A stretch of DNA of 64,000 nucleotides from Nitrospirales bacterium (GCA_020027205.1 JAHRAQ010000003.1:78501-142500); one strand, 5' to 3'. Positions 24,777-33,388 are shown, counted from the stretch's first letter. Notes: a model not told the origin generated them from the sequence alone. Program-made: numbers and translations.

Positions 24777-25379
24777 ATGGTCACCACGGCGCTGACCCTG
24801 CTCGCCGTGATCGTCGGCGGACTCTGGGTCTGGCATCATCTGGACTTTGACACCCAGGATTTTTTTGTCGACGACGTCGTTCCCGTTCTGCTGCTGGCCG
24901 CCGCCGTCACGCTGTCGACCCTGGCGGTGATTCGCCGAATCCGGCGCGCGCGGCAACGCACCGGCCGGCGCGCCAATCTCATGCGGGCCTTTTCCCTCGA
25001 ACACACTCCGGGCAAACGGTTTGATCTGGCCATCGAACTCATCGAACTCAACCGGTATCGACTGGCGGGGCTGGAATCCGTCGCGCGCGACATGGCCGAA
25101 GTGTTCACGGCCGTGTTCCAACGCTCGACGGGGGACAAGGCGCACCGCCGTCGCGGGATGGCGGCCAGTTCGCTCGGCGTCGTGCAGCATCGCGACAGCA
25201 TTCCGCTGCTCATGAAGGCGCTGGACGACGATCACGCCTACGTGCGCGGTTGCGCGGCGCTGGCCCTGGGGCGGATGCGCGCCGTGGAAGCCAAAGCCAA
25301 ACTGGAAGACACGATGAAGGAAGACTGGGATCAGACCGTCCGCAGCCGGTCGAGGGAAGCGGTCGAACGCATGAGGTGA
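24777..25379 (+). CDS. Membrane-anchored HEAT-repeat protein
   Basis: This 200-residue protein starts two bases after the permease stop. It has two N-terminal transmembrane helices (VTTALTLLAVIVGGLWVW and VVPVLLLAAAVTLSTLAVI) and a cytoplasmic region with HEAT/PBS-lyase-like repeats (SLGVVQHRDSIPLLMKAL, then YVRGCAALALGRMRAVEA). An upstream in-frame ATG at 24729 would overlap the permease gene and is less likely. It is probably part of the transporter operon; HEAT repeats suggest protein-protein contacts. Confidence 0.85.
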   Translation: MVTTALTLLAVIVGGLWVWHHLDFDTQDFFVDDVVPVLLLAAAVTLSTLAVIRRIRRARQRTGRRANLMRAFSLEHTPGKRFDLAIELIELNRYRLAGLESVARDMAEVFTAVFQRSTGDKAHRRRGMAASSLGVVQHRDSIPLLMKALDDDHAYVRGCAALALGRMRAVEAKAKLEDTMKEDWDQTVRSRSREAVERMR

Positions 25380-25398
25380 ACAACGCGGGAACGGGGGG

Positions 25399-26028
25399 TC
25401 AGGACGCGCCCGTCACCCGGCCCATCGCGGCCTGATCCACGCGGGTGAACCGGTACCCTTTGCGGTAGAGCATCTCCATGCCGTCGGTCAACACCGTGAA
25501 TGCCGCCGCCTCGCGCGCGTCGTCAAAGGCGCCGTTCAGCCGGGCGAGCGGCCGCGGGTGATCCTCTCGCTCCCACCGCGACACGCGGAGGGAATCCAGA
25601 ATGTCCCGCAGTTCCACGGCGTCGTAGCGCTCGTCGTCATCCCGGTCGGCCACCAGCGCCAGTTGGTAAAACGTCAGGCTCAACGACAGGGTGGACTGGC
25701 TTTTCGCAAACGCGGCGCGCGCGGCATCGATGCCGGGATATTGACGGGCGCAGGAGATTGACGCGGGCGCGCCGGCCGCAAACGACAGGCGATACGCCCC
25801 GGCGGGCGCCCGCGGGGTCCGGCGCAATTGTTCATAAAACCACGTGGTGCAGGACTCCGCCGCCACAAACTCGGCCTTGTCTCTGTCGACCTGCTGCACG
25901 ATATGCCGGACGAATCCCTCAAACACGTCGTTGTCGACAGCCGCCCGGCTCACCCCGGCCGTCAACAGCGACGCCGCCACGCCGACCATGACGCCAAGAC
26001 GCCGCGTCTGTTTGCGCGTTCTCCTCAT
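25399..26028 (-). CDS. Exported protein of unknown function
   Basis: This 209-residue protein has a clear twin-basic signal peptide (RRTRKQTRRLGVMVGVAASLLTAG, cleavage likely after SRA). The mature part is mostly helical, contains two Cys (ESCTTWFYEQLRRTP and SCARQYPG) that may pair, and has the segment DRDDDERYDAVELRDIL, which resembles an EF-hand-like acidic loop. An upstream ATG at 26136 would add a low-complexity Gly/Arg leader and is rejected. I do not recognise the family. Confidence 0.78.
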   Translation of the reverse strand: MRRTRKQTRRLGVMVGVAASLLTAGVSRAAVDNDVFEGFVRHIVQQVDRDKAEFVAAESCTTWFYEQLRRTPRAPAGAYRLSFAAGAPASISCARQYPGIDAARAAFAKSQSTLSLSLTFYQLALVADRDDDERYDAVELRDILDSLRVSRWEREDHPRPLARLNGAFDDAREAAAFTVLTDGMEMLYRKGYRFTRVDQAAMGRVTGAS

Positions 26029-26232
26029 GGCGTCAGTATACCATCCCCCGCCGCCGCCCCGCCAGAGGAATATGCGCCGCCGTGGCCGGCGCGTTCCGCC
26101 TTCGCCTGTGGCAACCGGTGTTGACATGCATGGCACCGTTGCCGTTCAATGGCCGGACGGCGACGGTCACGTTCATGGTCGTGGCGGACAGGCCAACAGC
26201 ACGGCGAAGATCCCGCAGGCCGGAAGGACAGG

Positions 26233-26550
26233 ATGACTCCCGAACCCTGGTTCGACATTGACCCCGGCCCCGACGCCGCCGGCCGTCTGCGCAAGGAGCG
26301 GGAGAAATCTCGCGCGTTGAAACGCACCGCCTGGTGGAAGACGCAACGCCACCGGGGTCTCTGCCACTACTGCGGCGTCCGGTTTCCGCCCGACCAACTG
26401 TCGATGGATCACATCGTCCCGCTGGCGCGCGGCGGCACGTCCGCCAAAGGCAACGTCGTGCCCGCCTGTCCCACGTGCAATCGCAAGAAGAACCTCGACA
26501 CCCCGGCGGACACCGCGTTGCGCGAGTTGGCGGAAAACCCACGCGGCTGA
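26233..26550 (+). CDS. HNH endonuclease family protein
   Basis: This 105-residue protein carries a standard HNH zinc-finger nuclease core: a CHYCG zinc knuckle, MDHIVPLARGGTS with the catalytic DH, then NVVPACPTCNRKKN with the second zinc knuckle. It is preceded by AGGACAGG. An ATG at 26149 exists but adds an Arg/Trp-rich leader without support. Small stand-alone HNH proteins of this kind are common in bacteria and their biological role is seldom known; no mobile intron or phage genes surround it. Confidence 0.88.
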   Translation: MTPEPWFDIDPGPDAAGRLRKEREKSRALKRTAWWKTQRHRGLCHYCGVRFPPDQLSMDHIVPLARGGTSAKGNVVPACPTCNRKKNLDTPADTALRELAENPRG

Positions 26551-26576
26551 TCCGAACCGAAACACAAAACCCCCTC

Positions 26577-26772
26577 CGTCATTCCGGCGCCCTCTCTTGC
26601 TGTCATTCCCGCGTCGCTTCCGTCCGTCATCCTTCCTTCCGTCATTCCCGACCCCTCCCTTCCGTCATTCCCGACGTTAGTTGTCGGGAATCCATCCTTC
26701 TGTTTCCTTGTCCTAACCAAAGGAAAGACAACTGAAAGATGGATTCCCGACTAAAGATGTCGGGAATGACAG
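26577..26772. repeat. Palindromic repeat cluster (partial motifs plus one full copy)
   Basis: A full copy occupies 26661-26772. Before it, 26577-26660 contains several partial motifs (CCGTCATTCCGGCG, GTCATTCCCGCG, CCGTCATTCCCGACC) that look like eroded or nested copies. The cluster fills the gap between converging genes. Confidence 0.88.
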
Positions 26773-26836
26773 AAAGAGTCGGCTCGACGTCGCCCCGACA
26801 CCCGCACCCGACACCCGCCCCGCCCGCGCCCGCCGC

Positions 26837-27523
26837 CTACCGCCGTAGCAGCGTGATCCACCGCCAGATATTCAACAGCCCGCCCAGCGACGCCGCCACG
26901 TAGGTCAGGGCGGCGGCCGTTAAAATTTGTCGCGCGCCCGCCATGTCCCTCGGCGGAAGATAGCGCCCCTGTTCCAGCATGGGCAGCGCCCGTCGAAAAC
27001 TGGCGTCCCATTCCACGGGCAGCGTCACCAGATGCACCAACGCGCCCACCGACATCACCGCCAGCCCGGCCAGCAGCACCAGCGCCCCGCCGGCGGGCGA
27101 ACGGGTCAGCCCGGCGGCAAGCGGAATGCCCATCATGACGAAGGCGCCGATCTTTTCCGCGCCCCGCGCCCACCGAAGCAGCGCCGTGCGTTCGCGGAGC
27201 GGGCCGTAGCCGGTGTCATCCTGCACGGCATGGCCCACCTCGTGCGCCGCGACCGTCACCGCGGTCAACGATTTGCCGTGATAGTGATCCGGCGACAGCC
27301 GCACCGCTTTGGCGGACGGGTCATAGTGATCGCCGCGTTCCGTGGTCTCGACCGTGACGTGCGACATTTGCAACCGATCCAGCAAATGCCGGGCCAGTTC
27401 CGCGCCCGTGCCCGCGTAGTCGTCACGATGCCCGCGATGGCGGGTGAACACCCGCCGGGTCCACCACTGCGGCCCCGTCAACACGGCCAGGATCAACAGC
27501 AACACCAGCACGCCCCGTATCAT
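26837..27523 (-). CDS. Membrane zinc metallopeptidase (YugP-like)
   Basis: This 228-residue protein has an N-terminal membrane helix (LVLLLILAVLTG). The segment SHVTVETTERGDHYDPSAKAV precedes VRLSPDHYHGKSLTAVTVAAHEVGHAVQ, whose HEVGH is the gluzincin/YugP zinc site, near residue 93. Two or three further membrane helices follow. The family is widespread with unknown substrates and the active site is intact. It lies 73 bp upstream, in transcription order downstream, of the symporter gene on the same strand. Confidence 0.9.
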   Translation of the reverse strand: MIRGVLVLLLILAVLTGPQWWTRRVFTRHRGHRDDYAGTGAELARHLLDRLQMSHVTVETTERGDHYDPSAKAVRLSPDHYHGKSLTAVTVAAHEVGHAVQDDTGYGPLRERTALLRWARGAEKIGAFVMMGIPLAAGLTRSPAGGALVLLAGLAVMSVGALVHLVTLPVEWDASFRRALPMLEQGRYLPPRDMAGARQILTAAALTYVAASLGGLLNIWRWITLLRR

Positions 27524-27596
27524 CGCGCCTCGCGCCGGCCGTGGTTCGGGAATACGTCCGCCGTCGCCGGTGCCGTCGTCATTACCGCCGCCGCCG

Positions 27597-28610
27597 TCAT
27601 TCCCGCGTCTCTTCCTTCTGCGACGCTCGACCGGCGCGCGCCACGCTTGGAACGTCCCGACGCCAGACGCCGGCCAGCAACGGCCCCGTCACATTGTGCC
27701 AGACACTGAACAGCGCGCCGGGCACGGCGACCATCGGGCCGAAATGCGCCGCCGCCAGCGCGACCGCCAGCCCGGAGTTCTGCATGCCCACTTCAAGAGC
27801 CACCGTGCGGCAACGGGCCGGCGTCGCCCGCCGCCGGCGCGCGCCCCAGTATCCGAGCGTGAGTCCCAGCGCGTTATGCGCGACCACGGCCGTGACGACC
27901 AGGCCGGTCGCGTGGAGTTGCCCGTGATTCCATCCCACGATCACGCCGACGATCCACGCGATGATGCCCATGGACGCCAGCGGCAACAGGCCCTCCAACA
28001 TCCAGCGGCCCGGTTGCCAGACGCGGCGAAGACCCATGCCCAGCGCCACCGGCAACAGCACCACGTTCACGACCGTCAGGAACAGCGGCAGCGGATCGAT
28101 CTCCACCCACGCGGACGCGAGCAGCCAGATCCACAACGGCGTCAGGAGCGGGCTGATGAACGTCGAGACCGTCGTCATGGCCACGGACAACGCCACATCG
28201 CCACGGGCCAGCCAGGTCACCACGTTCGACGCCGTGCCTCCCGGACAGGCACCGACCAGCATAACGCCGACGGCCAGCGGCGGAGGCAGGCCCAGACCTG
28301 TCGCGATAACCCAGGCGCCGAGCGGCATCACCAGATACTGCAAGGCCACGCCCGTCAGCAACAGGTGTCCGCCGTGACGCAGAGCCAGCGCGTCACGCGG
28401 CGTCACCGTCAGGCCCATTCCGAGCATCACCACCGCCAAGGCTTCGGGAATCCACCGTTGACCGGCGGCGGCCGTCTCCGGCGCGAGCCAGCCCCACGCG
28501 GCGCCGAGCAGAACCCACGCGACAAAGCCATCCTGCATCCGCGCCGGCCAGAACGGCAGGCCGCGCGGGGCGCCGGCGGCGTCGACGTGTTCATGCCCGT
28601 GGGTCGTCAT
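27597..28610 (-). CDS. Bile acid:sodium symporter (BASS) family transporter
   Basis: This 337-residue protein has about nine hydrophobic segments. Family motifs are MLGMGLTVTPRDALAL, the crossover region VGACPGGTASNVVTWLARGDVALSVAMTT and the second crossover EVGMQNSGLAVALA. A His-rich soluble N terminus (TTHGHEHVDAAG) precedes the first helix. BASS members carry organic anions such as pantoate, pyruvate or bile acids; context does not identify the substrate. Convergent repeats lie on both sides of the gene pair. Confidence 0.93.
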   Translation of the reverse strand: MTTHGHEHVDAAGAPRGLPFWPARMQDGFVAWVLLGAAWGWLAPETAAAGQRWIPEALAVVMLGMGLTVTPRDALALRHGGHLLLTGVALQYLVMPLGAWVIATGLGLPPPLAVGVMLVGACPGGTASNVVTWLARGDVALSVAMTTVSTFISPLLTPLWIWLLASAWVEIDPLPLFLTVVNVVLLPVALGMGLRRVWQPGRWMLEGLLPLASMGIIAWIVGVIVGWNHGQLHATGLVVTAVVAHNALGLTLGYWGARRRRATPARCRTVALEVGMQNSGLAVALAAAHFGPMVAVPGALFSVWHNVTGPLLAGVWRRDVPSVARAGRASQKEETRE

Positions 28611-28737
28611 GCGTTGATGGTGACACCGCCGTCGTGCGTCTCACTGCTCCCGTGAAGACGGTGACACGGAGATTACCACACAGGACAACGGCCAACACCC
28701 CGGACGCGAATCCGAACACCGGGGCCCCGCCCCCTCC

Positions 28738-28954
28738 GTCCGTCATTCCGCGTCACCGACGTCCATTGACCGGACAACCGACCGGACAACCGTGCGCGCG
28801 CGGAATCCATCCGAAGGAGGTGAATGACGCCCCCCTCCGTCATTCCCGACATCTTTAGTCGGGAATCCATCTTTCAGTTGTTTTTCTCTTCTGCTGATTA
28901 GTACGAGGAAACAGAAGGATGGATTCCCGACAACTAACGTCGGGAATGACGGAC
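28738..28954. repeat. Palindromic repeats: GCGC-arm variant followed by a full copy
   Basis: 28738-28826 is the variant arm (GTCATTCCGCG ... GCGCGCGGAATCCATCCG), which contains the direct repeat ACCGGACAACCG. 28836-28954 is a full copy of the common double hairpin. The same variant arm occurs at 18192 and near 44996, so two arm types circulate together. The gap 28611-29108 holds only repeats. Confidence 0.87.
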
Positions 28955-29040
28955 GGGGAGGCGGGACGGGGAGGCGGGACAGGAGGCGGGACAGGGGGCG
29001 GGACGGGGGGCGGGACGGACGGGGGGCGGGACGGAGCGGC
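28955..29040. repeat. G-rich imperfect tandem repeat (about 11-14 bp units)
   Basis: About seven units of the pattern GGCGGGAC plus GGGG or GGAG spacers follow each other. The plus strand has many runs of three to six G with short spacers, so it could form G-quadruplex structures. It starts directly at the end of a palindromic repeat and ends about 70 bp before tRNA-Val. Confidence 0.8.
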
Positions 29041-29108
29041 GTCGCACGGATTCCCGGCCGGCCGGTTTCATTGTCAGACATCCGGCGCTGTGCTACACTG
29101 CCGGCCGT

Positions 29109-29183
29109 GGGCGATTAGCTCAGTGGGAGAGCGCTTCCCTCACACGGAAGAGGCCACTGGTTCGATACCAGTATCGCCCACCA
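29109..29183 (+). tRNA. tRNA-Val (anticodon CAC)
   Basis: The 75-nt cloverleaf has acceptor GGGCGAT/ATCGCCC, a D arm with TAGCTCAGTGGGAGAGC, anticodon stem CTTCC/GGAAG with loop CTCACAC, and T arm ACTGG-TTCGATA-CCAGT. The anticodon CAC reads GTG (Val). The terminal CCA is encoded (29181-29183). Confidence 0.97.
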
Positions 29184-29219
29184 CGCGACCGGATTCCGCA
29201 CCGCCGCCTTGAGTCGACC

Positions 29220-30470
29220 GTGACGTCTCTCTCCCTTCATCCGCCGTCGCATCACGGACGGCACGGCCTCCGCCGCCTGGTCGACGCCACCGTCCGGCGG
29301 CTGCCGGTGCTGTGTCTGGCGGTCGCGCTCACGGCGTGCGGCACCGCGCCGCCGCGCCCCGCCTCCCCGTTCCCTCCCTCGGCCAGCGACCTTGACCTGC
29401 TGGGCGCGACGCGCCTGTGTGATTCGAAAGACGACATCGTCCGACGCTGGCGGGACACACCCTATCGCGCGACGCCCTGGGGCGCCGGCGAACAACTGCA
29501 ACGCGCGACGGCGCCGTCGCCATCCCCGTCACCGCCGCCGTCGCCGCCGCCGTCATCACCGTCCCCGTCCGGCCACGACGGGTTTTATTTTTTCGATGAT
29601 GAACGGATTCTGGTGGGCGCCGTCTTTCGATTCAGTCGCGGTCTGAACCTCGCCCCCTATCCCGTGCTGCGGGAGACCCTGGCCGCGCTCGTCCCGTCCT
29701 CCACCTTTTATCTGGACCCCACCCAACTCCTCTCCGGGGACGGCGCGCGCGCCCAATCCGCCGTGCTGTACCGCACCGGAGATCGATCCACCACGACCCA
29801 GTATCTGGTGCTGGAACGCGGCGAAAATCCGCTGTTGCTCGCGGCCTCGATGGTGATCGATCCGTACGAACAACTGTTGTCGGGGTATCACGAAAAGTTT
29901 CTGCCCGCGCTTAAACGACGTTCGCGCGCGGAGACGGCGGGCGCCTCGACCGGCGGCGACACCGGCGGCGACTTTCTGGGCACGCAGCAATTCGCGCGGG
30001 GGGAGGCGGCGCTCTTCGGGTCCTGCGGCCCCGCGCAACCGGACATCGCCGCCGACGCCTACCGGCGGTCGATCCGGCACGGGCTGAACGACAAGACCCG
30101 TTTCGCCGAAGCCCATCACCGGCTGGGCCTGGCGCTCCGCGACCAGGGCCGGCTGGCCGACGCGCAACAGACGTTGGAACAAGCCATGTCGCTGCGGCCT
30201 CATGCCCCGGAGATCATCAACAGTCTTGGCCGCGTGCTGGCCGAACAGCGGCAATGGGCGCGCGCCAGGCCCTTGTTTGAACGGGCGATTGTCCTGCGAC
30301 CGAATTTTGCCGACGCCAGGTTTAACTTGGGAGAAAGTTTGGAACCACTCAACCCACGGCGCGCCATTGAAGAATACGAAACCTATCTCGCGCTCGCCGA
30401 CGGGATTCCCGGAGAAGCCCGGCGGGTCATGATGGTGAAAGAGCGCGTGAAACGGTTGAAGAGCAAATAA
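29220..30470 (+). CDS. TPR-repeat lipoprotein
   Basis: This 416-residue protein starts at GTG. It has a lipoprotein signal peptide (LPVLCLAVALTAC, lipobox LTAC) and a region GATRLCDSKDDIVRRWRDTPYR resembling the Cys-containing DUF2845 start. A Ser/Pro low-complexity stretch lies around residues 100-118. The C-terminal part has tetratricopeptide units (AEAHHRLGLALRDQGRLADAQ, INSLGRVLAEQRQWARARPLF, ADARFNLGESLE). It is likely an outer-membrane-anchored scaffold; function unknown. It ends 5 bp before the RNase H gene. Confidence 0.82.
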   Translation: MTSLSLHPPSHHGRHGLRRLVDATVRRLPVLCLAVALTACGTAPPRPASPFPPSASDLDLLGATRLCDSKDDIVRRWRDTPYRATPWGAGEQLQRATAPSPSPSPPPSPPPSSPSPSGHDGFYFFDDERILVGAVFRFSRGLNLAPYPVLRETLAALVPSSTFYLDPTQLLSGDGARAQSAVLYRTGDRSTTTQYLVLERGENPLLLAASMVIDPYEQLLSGYHEKFLPALKRRSRAETAGASTGGDTGGDFLGTQQFARGEAALFGSCGPAQPDIAADAYRRSIRHGLNDKTRFAEAHHRLGLALRDQGRLADAQQTLEQAMSLRPHAPEIINSLGRVLAEQRQWARARPLFERAIVLRPNFADARFNLGESLEPLNPRRAIEEYETYLALADGIPGEARRVMMVKERVKRLKSK

Positions 30471-30475
30471 GCCCC

Positions 30476-31144
30476 GTGAAATTTTACGCCGTCCGCCACG
30501 GGCGCCGGCCCGGCATCTACACCACCTGGCCGGCCTGTGAAGCGCAGGTCAAGAGATTCCCGCAGGCCGACTACAAATCATTTTCGACACGCGAACAGGC
30601 CGAATCTTTTCTGGCCGGCGACCGCGCCGCCGACGCGCCGGCATCGTCACCGGCACCGGCCACGCCTGTGCCCGCACCGACCGCGCGCGGGAACGCCGTG
30701 CAAATCTGGGTGGATGGCTCCTGTCTGGAGCAGGGCGACGCGCCGTTAAAATTCGGCTGGGCCTACGTCATTCTCGACGGCGAGCGGGAACTCCGCCGGG
30801 GCACGGGCCATGCCGTGCCCGCCGGGGCGCGACAGCATCGAAACGTGGCGGCGGAAATTCAGGCGGTGCTGCACGCGCTGACGTGGTGCCGGAACCACGG
30901 CATCACGGCCGCCACGATTTATTTTGACTACCAGGGGCTGGCCGCCTGGGCGCGGGGCGACTGGAAAACCAACACGCCTTTTACCCGATCTTATGCGGCC
31001 AGGATGCGCGCCATGGGGATGCAACTGACGTGGCACAAAGTGCGGGCGCATTCGGGAGACCCGCGCAATGACCTGGTGGATCACCTGGCAAAAGAAGCCG
31101 CCCGCGGCGCGACGCCAAGGCAACGAGGTACGACAAGACCGTGA
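30476..31144 (+). CDS. Ribonuclease HI family protein with N-terminal RNase H1/viroplasmin domain
   Basis: This 222-residue protein starts at GTG. Residues 1-47 form the hybrid-binding domain (FYAVRHGRRPGIYTTW, YKSFSTREQAESFL). An Ala/Pro linker leads to an RNase H core. Catalytic acidic residues are visible in IWVDGSCLEQG, NVAAEIQAVLHAL, IYFDYQGLAAWARGDW and DPRNDLVDHLAKEAA. It should cleave RNA in RNA-DNA hybrids. The same two-domain layout is known from eukaryotic RNase H1 and some bacteria. Confidence 0.92.
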   Translation: MKFYAVRHGRRPGIYTTWPACEAQVKRFPQADYKSFSTREQAESFLAGDRAADAPASSPAPATPVPAPTARGNAVQIWVDGSCLEQGDAPLKFGWAYVILDGERELRRGTGHAVPAGARQHRNVAAEIQAVLHALTWCRNHGITAATIYFDYQGLAAWARGDWKTNTPFTRSYAARMRAMGMQLTWHKVRAHSGDPRNDLVDHLAKEAARGATPRQRGTTRP

Positions 31145-31213
31145 AGCCGTGCGGCACGAGGAAAGGAAACGTTTCAAGAAACTTGCCGGGCAATCCACAA
31201 ATAAGGCGCAACG

Positions 31214-31753
31214 CTACGCCGTGACACTACTTTCAAGCACGCTGTTCTGTTGTTTGTCGATACGTATCTGTTTGGCTACCGCCAACACATAGTGACTCAG
31301 ATGTTTCCGGTAGACAAACACAACCAGCCGCAACGCCAACTCCGAGCGAATCAACGGCGTGTAAGCAAGAAACGCTTTGGCAAAACAGTGAACGAAGCGC
31401 CTGTGAAACTCCCGGATGGCCGCATTGTCTGTTAAGTCAACCGGGTCCATACGTTTGATGGTATGCCGGTACTGTCTCAGGCACTCCGCCATTTTTCGAA
31501 TATCGAACATGACGGTCCTGTGCCGTTTATAATTGTGGATGGTTACATCCAGTGACTTCGACAAACGTCGTAGCGATGCAACCGCTTCAAGGGACAAGGC
31601 ATCGTCAATAATCGCCTCATATCTGTATTTCATCACATCGCGACGCAACTGACAAAAAGGAAACAGCACATCGTCGTGTTTGCCTTCTCTCCTGATTTGC
31701 ATCCACGAGGCGGTAAAAAATACGCAGAAGCACACGAAGACAAGATATATCAT
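31214..31753 (-). CDS. Hypothetical GC-poor protein with N-terminal membrane segment
   Basis: This 179-residue protein begins with a hydrophobic anchor (MIYLVFVCFCVFFTASWM). The rest is a helical, basic, Arg/His-rich domain (YKRHRTVMFDIRKMAECLRQY). No catalytic motif is recognised. It overlaps the upstream gene by 4 bp (ATGA), forming a two-gene unit. The composition is much poorer in GC than the flanking genes, indicating recent acquisition. Two-gene units of small membrane proteins can be toxin-antitoxin or phage-defence modules, but nothing here proves that. Confidence 0.65.
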   Translation of the reverse strand: MIYLVFVCFCVFFTASWMQIRREGKHDDVLFPFCQLRRDVMKYRYEAIIDDALSLEAVASLRRLSKSLDVTIHNYKRHRTVMFDIRKMAECLRQYRHTIKRMDPVDLTDNAAIREFHRRFVHCFAKAFLAYTPLIRSELALRLVVFVYRKHLSHYVLAVAKQIRIDKQQNSVLESSVTA

Positions 31754-32004
31754 GGTTTATCTCCCGTAGATTTGGTGTGGTCGAGGTATCTTTTTTCCAA
31801 TAACTCGTGCAACCGCTCAAATCGATCACGATAATTGTGATTGTCCTCCGCCAGCCGATCCAGTTCCCGTTGCCGTTCAGCAAAACGATATTGTTGGTTT
31901 TTATACAACCACAAACCACCCAAGATTATGATAGTTAATAGCGTACCTTCAGTAAAAGACAGGTTAGCGAAGAACTCGGAAAAAAGAGAAAAGACTTGAC
32001 TCAT
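31750..32004 (-). CDS. Small membrane protein with cytoplasmic coiled coil
   Basis: This 84-residue protein has one transmembrane helix (EGTLLTIIILGGLWLY) followed by a charged coiled-coil tail (RFAERQRELDRLAEDNHNYRD, then RFERLHELLEKRYL). It is translationally coupled to the 179-residue membrane protein and shares its low GC content. The topology suggests it pairs with that protein at the membrane. No family is recognised. Confidence 0.65.
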   Translation of the reverse strand: MSQVFSLFSEFFANLSFTEGTLLTIIILGGLWLYKNQQYRFAERQRELDRLAEDNHNYRDRFERLHELLEKRYLDHTKSTGDKP

Positions 32005-32028
32005 AGCAAGACAACGCTACTCCAACAA

Positions 32029-33009
32029 CTACAACGTGCCTTCGCCTTTCAGATACCGGCGGAAGCGGCCCATCAATTCTTCGCCGAGCACGCCCACGTC
32101 CGGCTTGTCTTTCATGTACTCCCGAATTTCCGCCAGACGGTGTTCGGCCTGTTCATTGCCTTTCAGGCGTTTGACCTTCACCAGCGCGTCCTCAAAAGCG
32201 TCAAAGGTCAATTCCTGATACCCGAAACTTCGGATTCGCTTCACGGCCTTCATCATGGCTTCATTCCGAAACGTGGTCAGGTGCGCGGAGTCAATTTCCC
32301 GCAAGCCGAGTTTTCTGGCCCGCCGCTCCGCGGCCTTGCGGATGCCGCTTCGTACAAAATCGGGCGAGGTCAGCAGCCGTTTCCAGGCGTCGTCCGACCA
32401 GGCCACGGCCTGTTGCGGCGCGTCCCATAAGCGCGCCAGCGTCGGCGCGTCGATCCTTGTCATTCCCGACGCCCGCGCCAGATCTTCCGCGTCCCGCTTC
32501 AGCATGTCCGTTACAAAGTCCATCGCGATGGGCGGCGACTCTTTGATTTTGTCCCGCAGTGTCGCCAGCGCGTCTTCGGTCCATTCCAGGGGCGCGCCGG
32601 CGTTCTCGGCCCGGTCGCCCATGGCCTCGACTTTGTCAAACAAGTCCACATTGACTTCCAGGTGCCCCCGTTCCCGCGCCACCTCTTCCGTGATGTTCCG
32701 AATCATCGCCCGCATGAACTCGGGCACGCCGTCCAGTCGTTTGCGCGCTTCCGCCGTCCACGGCAACTCGCCCCGCTCGATTCGGCCGGCGGCGTCGGCC
32801 ATCCCGGCCTCCCCGCCCATGCTCCCCATCATCTGACGCTTAAACCGGTCCAGCAAGGCCCCGGTAATTTCGCCTTCTCCCAATTCGCGCGCTTTCTTTT
32901 CCGCCAGACGCTGCACCATCCCGCGCAAAAACGCGGGCGCGCGCGCAAGCCGCTCGCGCGCGTCGTCGGTCCAGACCGGCGTTGTGACGGCGGGGTTCGG
33001 GTCACTCAT
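32029..33009 (-). CDS. Multi-repeat PCP_red (protochlorophyllide reductase 57-kDa subunit-like) domain protein
   Basis: The 326-residue protein contains four units of a helical motif of about 40-50 residues. Each starts with W-[ST]-[DE]-[DE]-A and then a helix such as RLARAPAFLRGMVQRLAEKKAREL, with an [EG]-x-I/V-[TND] turn and a final helix. Units begin near residues 13, 84, 143 and 205. In phototrophs this unit is the C-terminal domain of BchB, where it helps bind the substrate; stand-alone proteins occur in non-phototrophs. No bch genes are here. It overlaps the HU-family gene by 4 bp at the end of the aromatic/rpsA operon. Function unknown. Confidence 0.8.
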   Translation of the reverse strand: MSDPNPAVTTPVWTDDARERLARAPAFLRGMVQRLAEKKARELGEGEITGALLDRFKRQMMGSMGGEAGMADAAGRIERGELPWTAEARKRLDGVPEFMRAMIRNITEEVARERGHLEVNVDLFDKVEAMGDRAENAGAPLEWTEDALATLRDKIKESPPIAMDFVTDMLKRDAEDLARASGMTRIDAPTLARLWDAPQQAVAWSDDAWKRLLTSPDFVRSGIRKAAERRARKLGLREIDSAHLTTFRNEAMMKAVKRIRSFGYQELTFDAFEDALVKVKRLKGNEQAEHRLAEIREYMKDKPDVGVLGEELMGRFRRYLKGEGTL

Positions 33010-33308
33010 ACGGATGTGTCTTCCGGCGTCGAGGCATTCAACAGTTCTTTCAGTTCTTTGCCGGCTCGAAAAAACGGCATCCGTTTTTCAGGCACGGACA
33101 CGGTCTCCCCGGTTTTGGGATTGCGGCCGTCTTTGGTGCGGCGCAGGCGCAGGCGAAAACTGCCGAAGCCGCGAATCTCGGTTTTGTCGCCCCGTTTCAA
33201 GGCGTCGCGGATGGCGTCAAAAATTCCGTTCACCACCTTTTCGGCGTCTCGGCGACTCAACGTGGCGGCTTTTGCCGTCACCTTCTCGATCAGGTGCGCT
33301 TTGGTCAT
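33006..33308 (-). CDS. HU/IHF-family DNA-binding protein
   Basis: This 100-residue histone-like protein shows MTKAHLIEKVTAKAATLSRRDAE, GDKTEIRGFGSFRLRLRRTK and the arm residues GRNPKTGETVSVPEKRMPFF, where the Pro in RNPKTG is the DNA-intercalating position. The fit is closest to IHF-beta/HU. The ATG at 33308, preceded by AAGGAAC, is chosen over an upstream ATG at 33377. Lying after sppA and rpsA is the classic location for ihfB-like genes. Confidence 0.93.
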   Translation of the reverse strand: MTKAHLIEKVTAKAATLSRRDAEKVVNGIFDAIRDALKRGDKTEIRGFGSFRLRLRRTKDGRNPKTGETVSVPEKRMPFFRAGKELKELLNASTPEDTSV

Positions 33309-33388
33309 GCCCGTTCCTTGCTGTGATTCCAGTGTGGCGCGTGGCGCGCGCGGCCCGAACGCGCTGCGCGCGCGCAAGGTTCGTCTCC

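Noticed and set aside
13733..28954. Recurrent palindromes considered as a CRISPR array
   Set aside because: Copies are kilobases apart, not regularly spaced, with no spacers or cas genes.
32458..32475. TCATTCCCGAC inside the PCP_red protein gene as a repeat copy
   Set aside because: Only one short arm match, no second arm and no insertion in the protein; likely chance.
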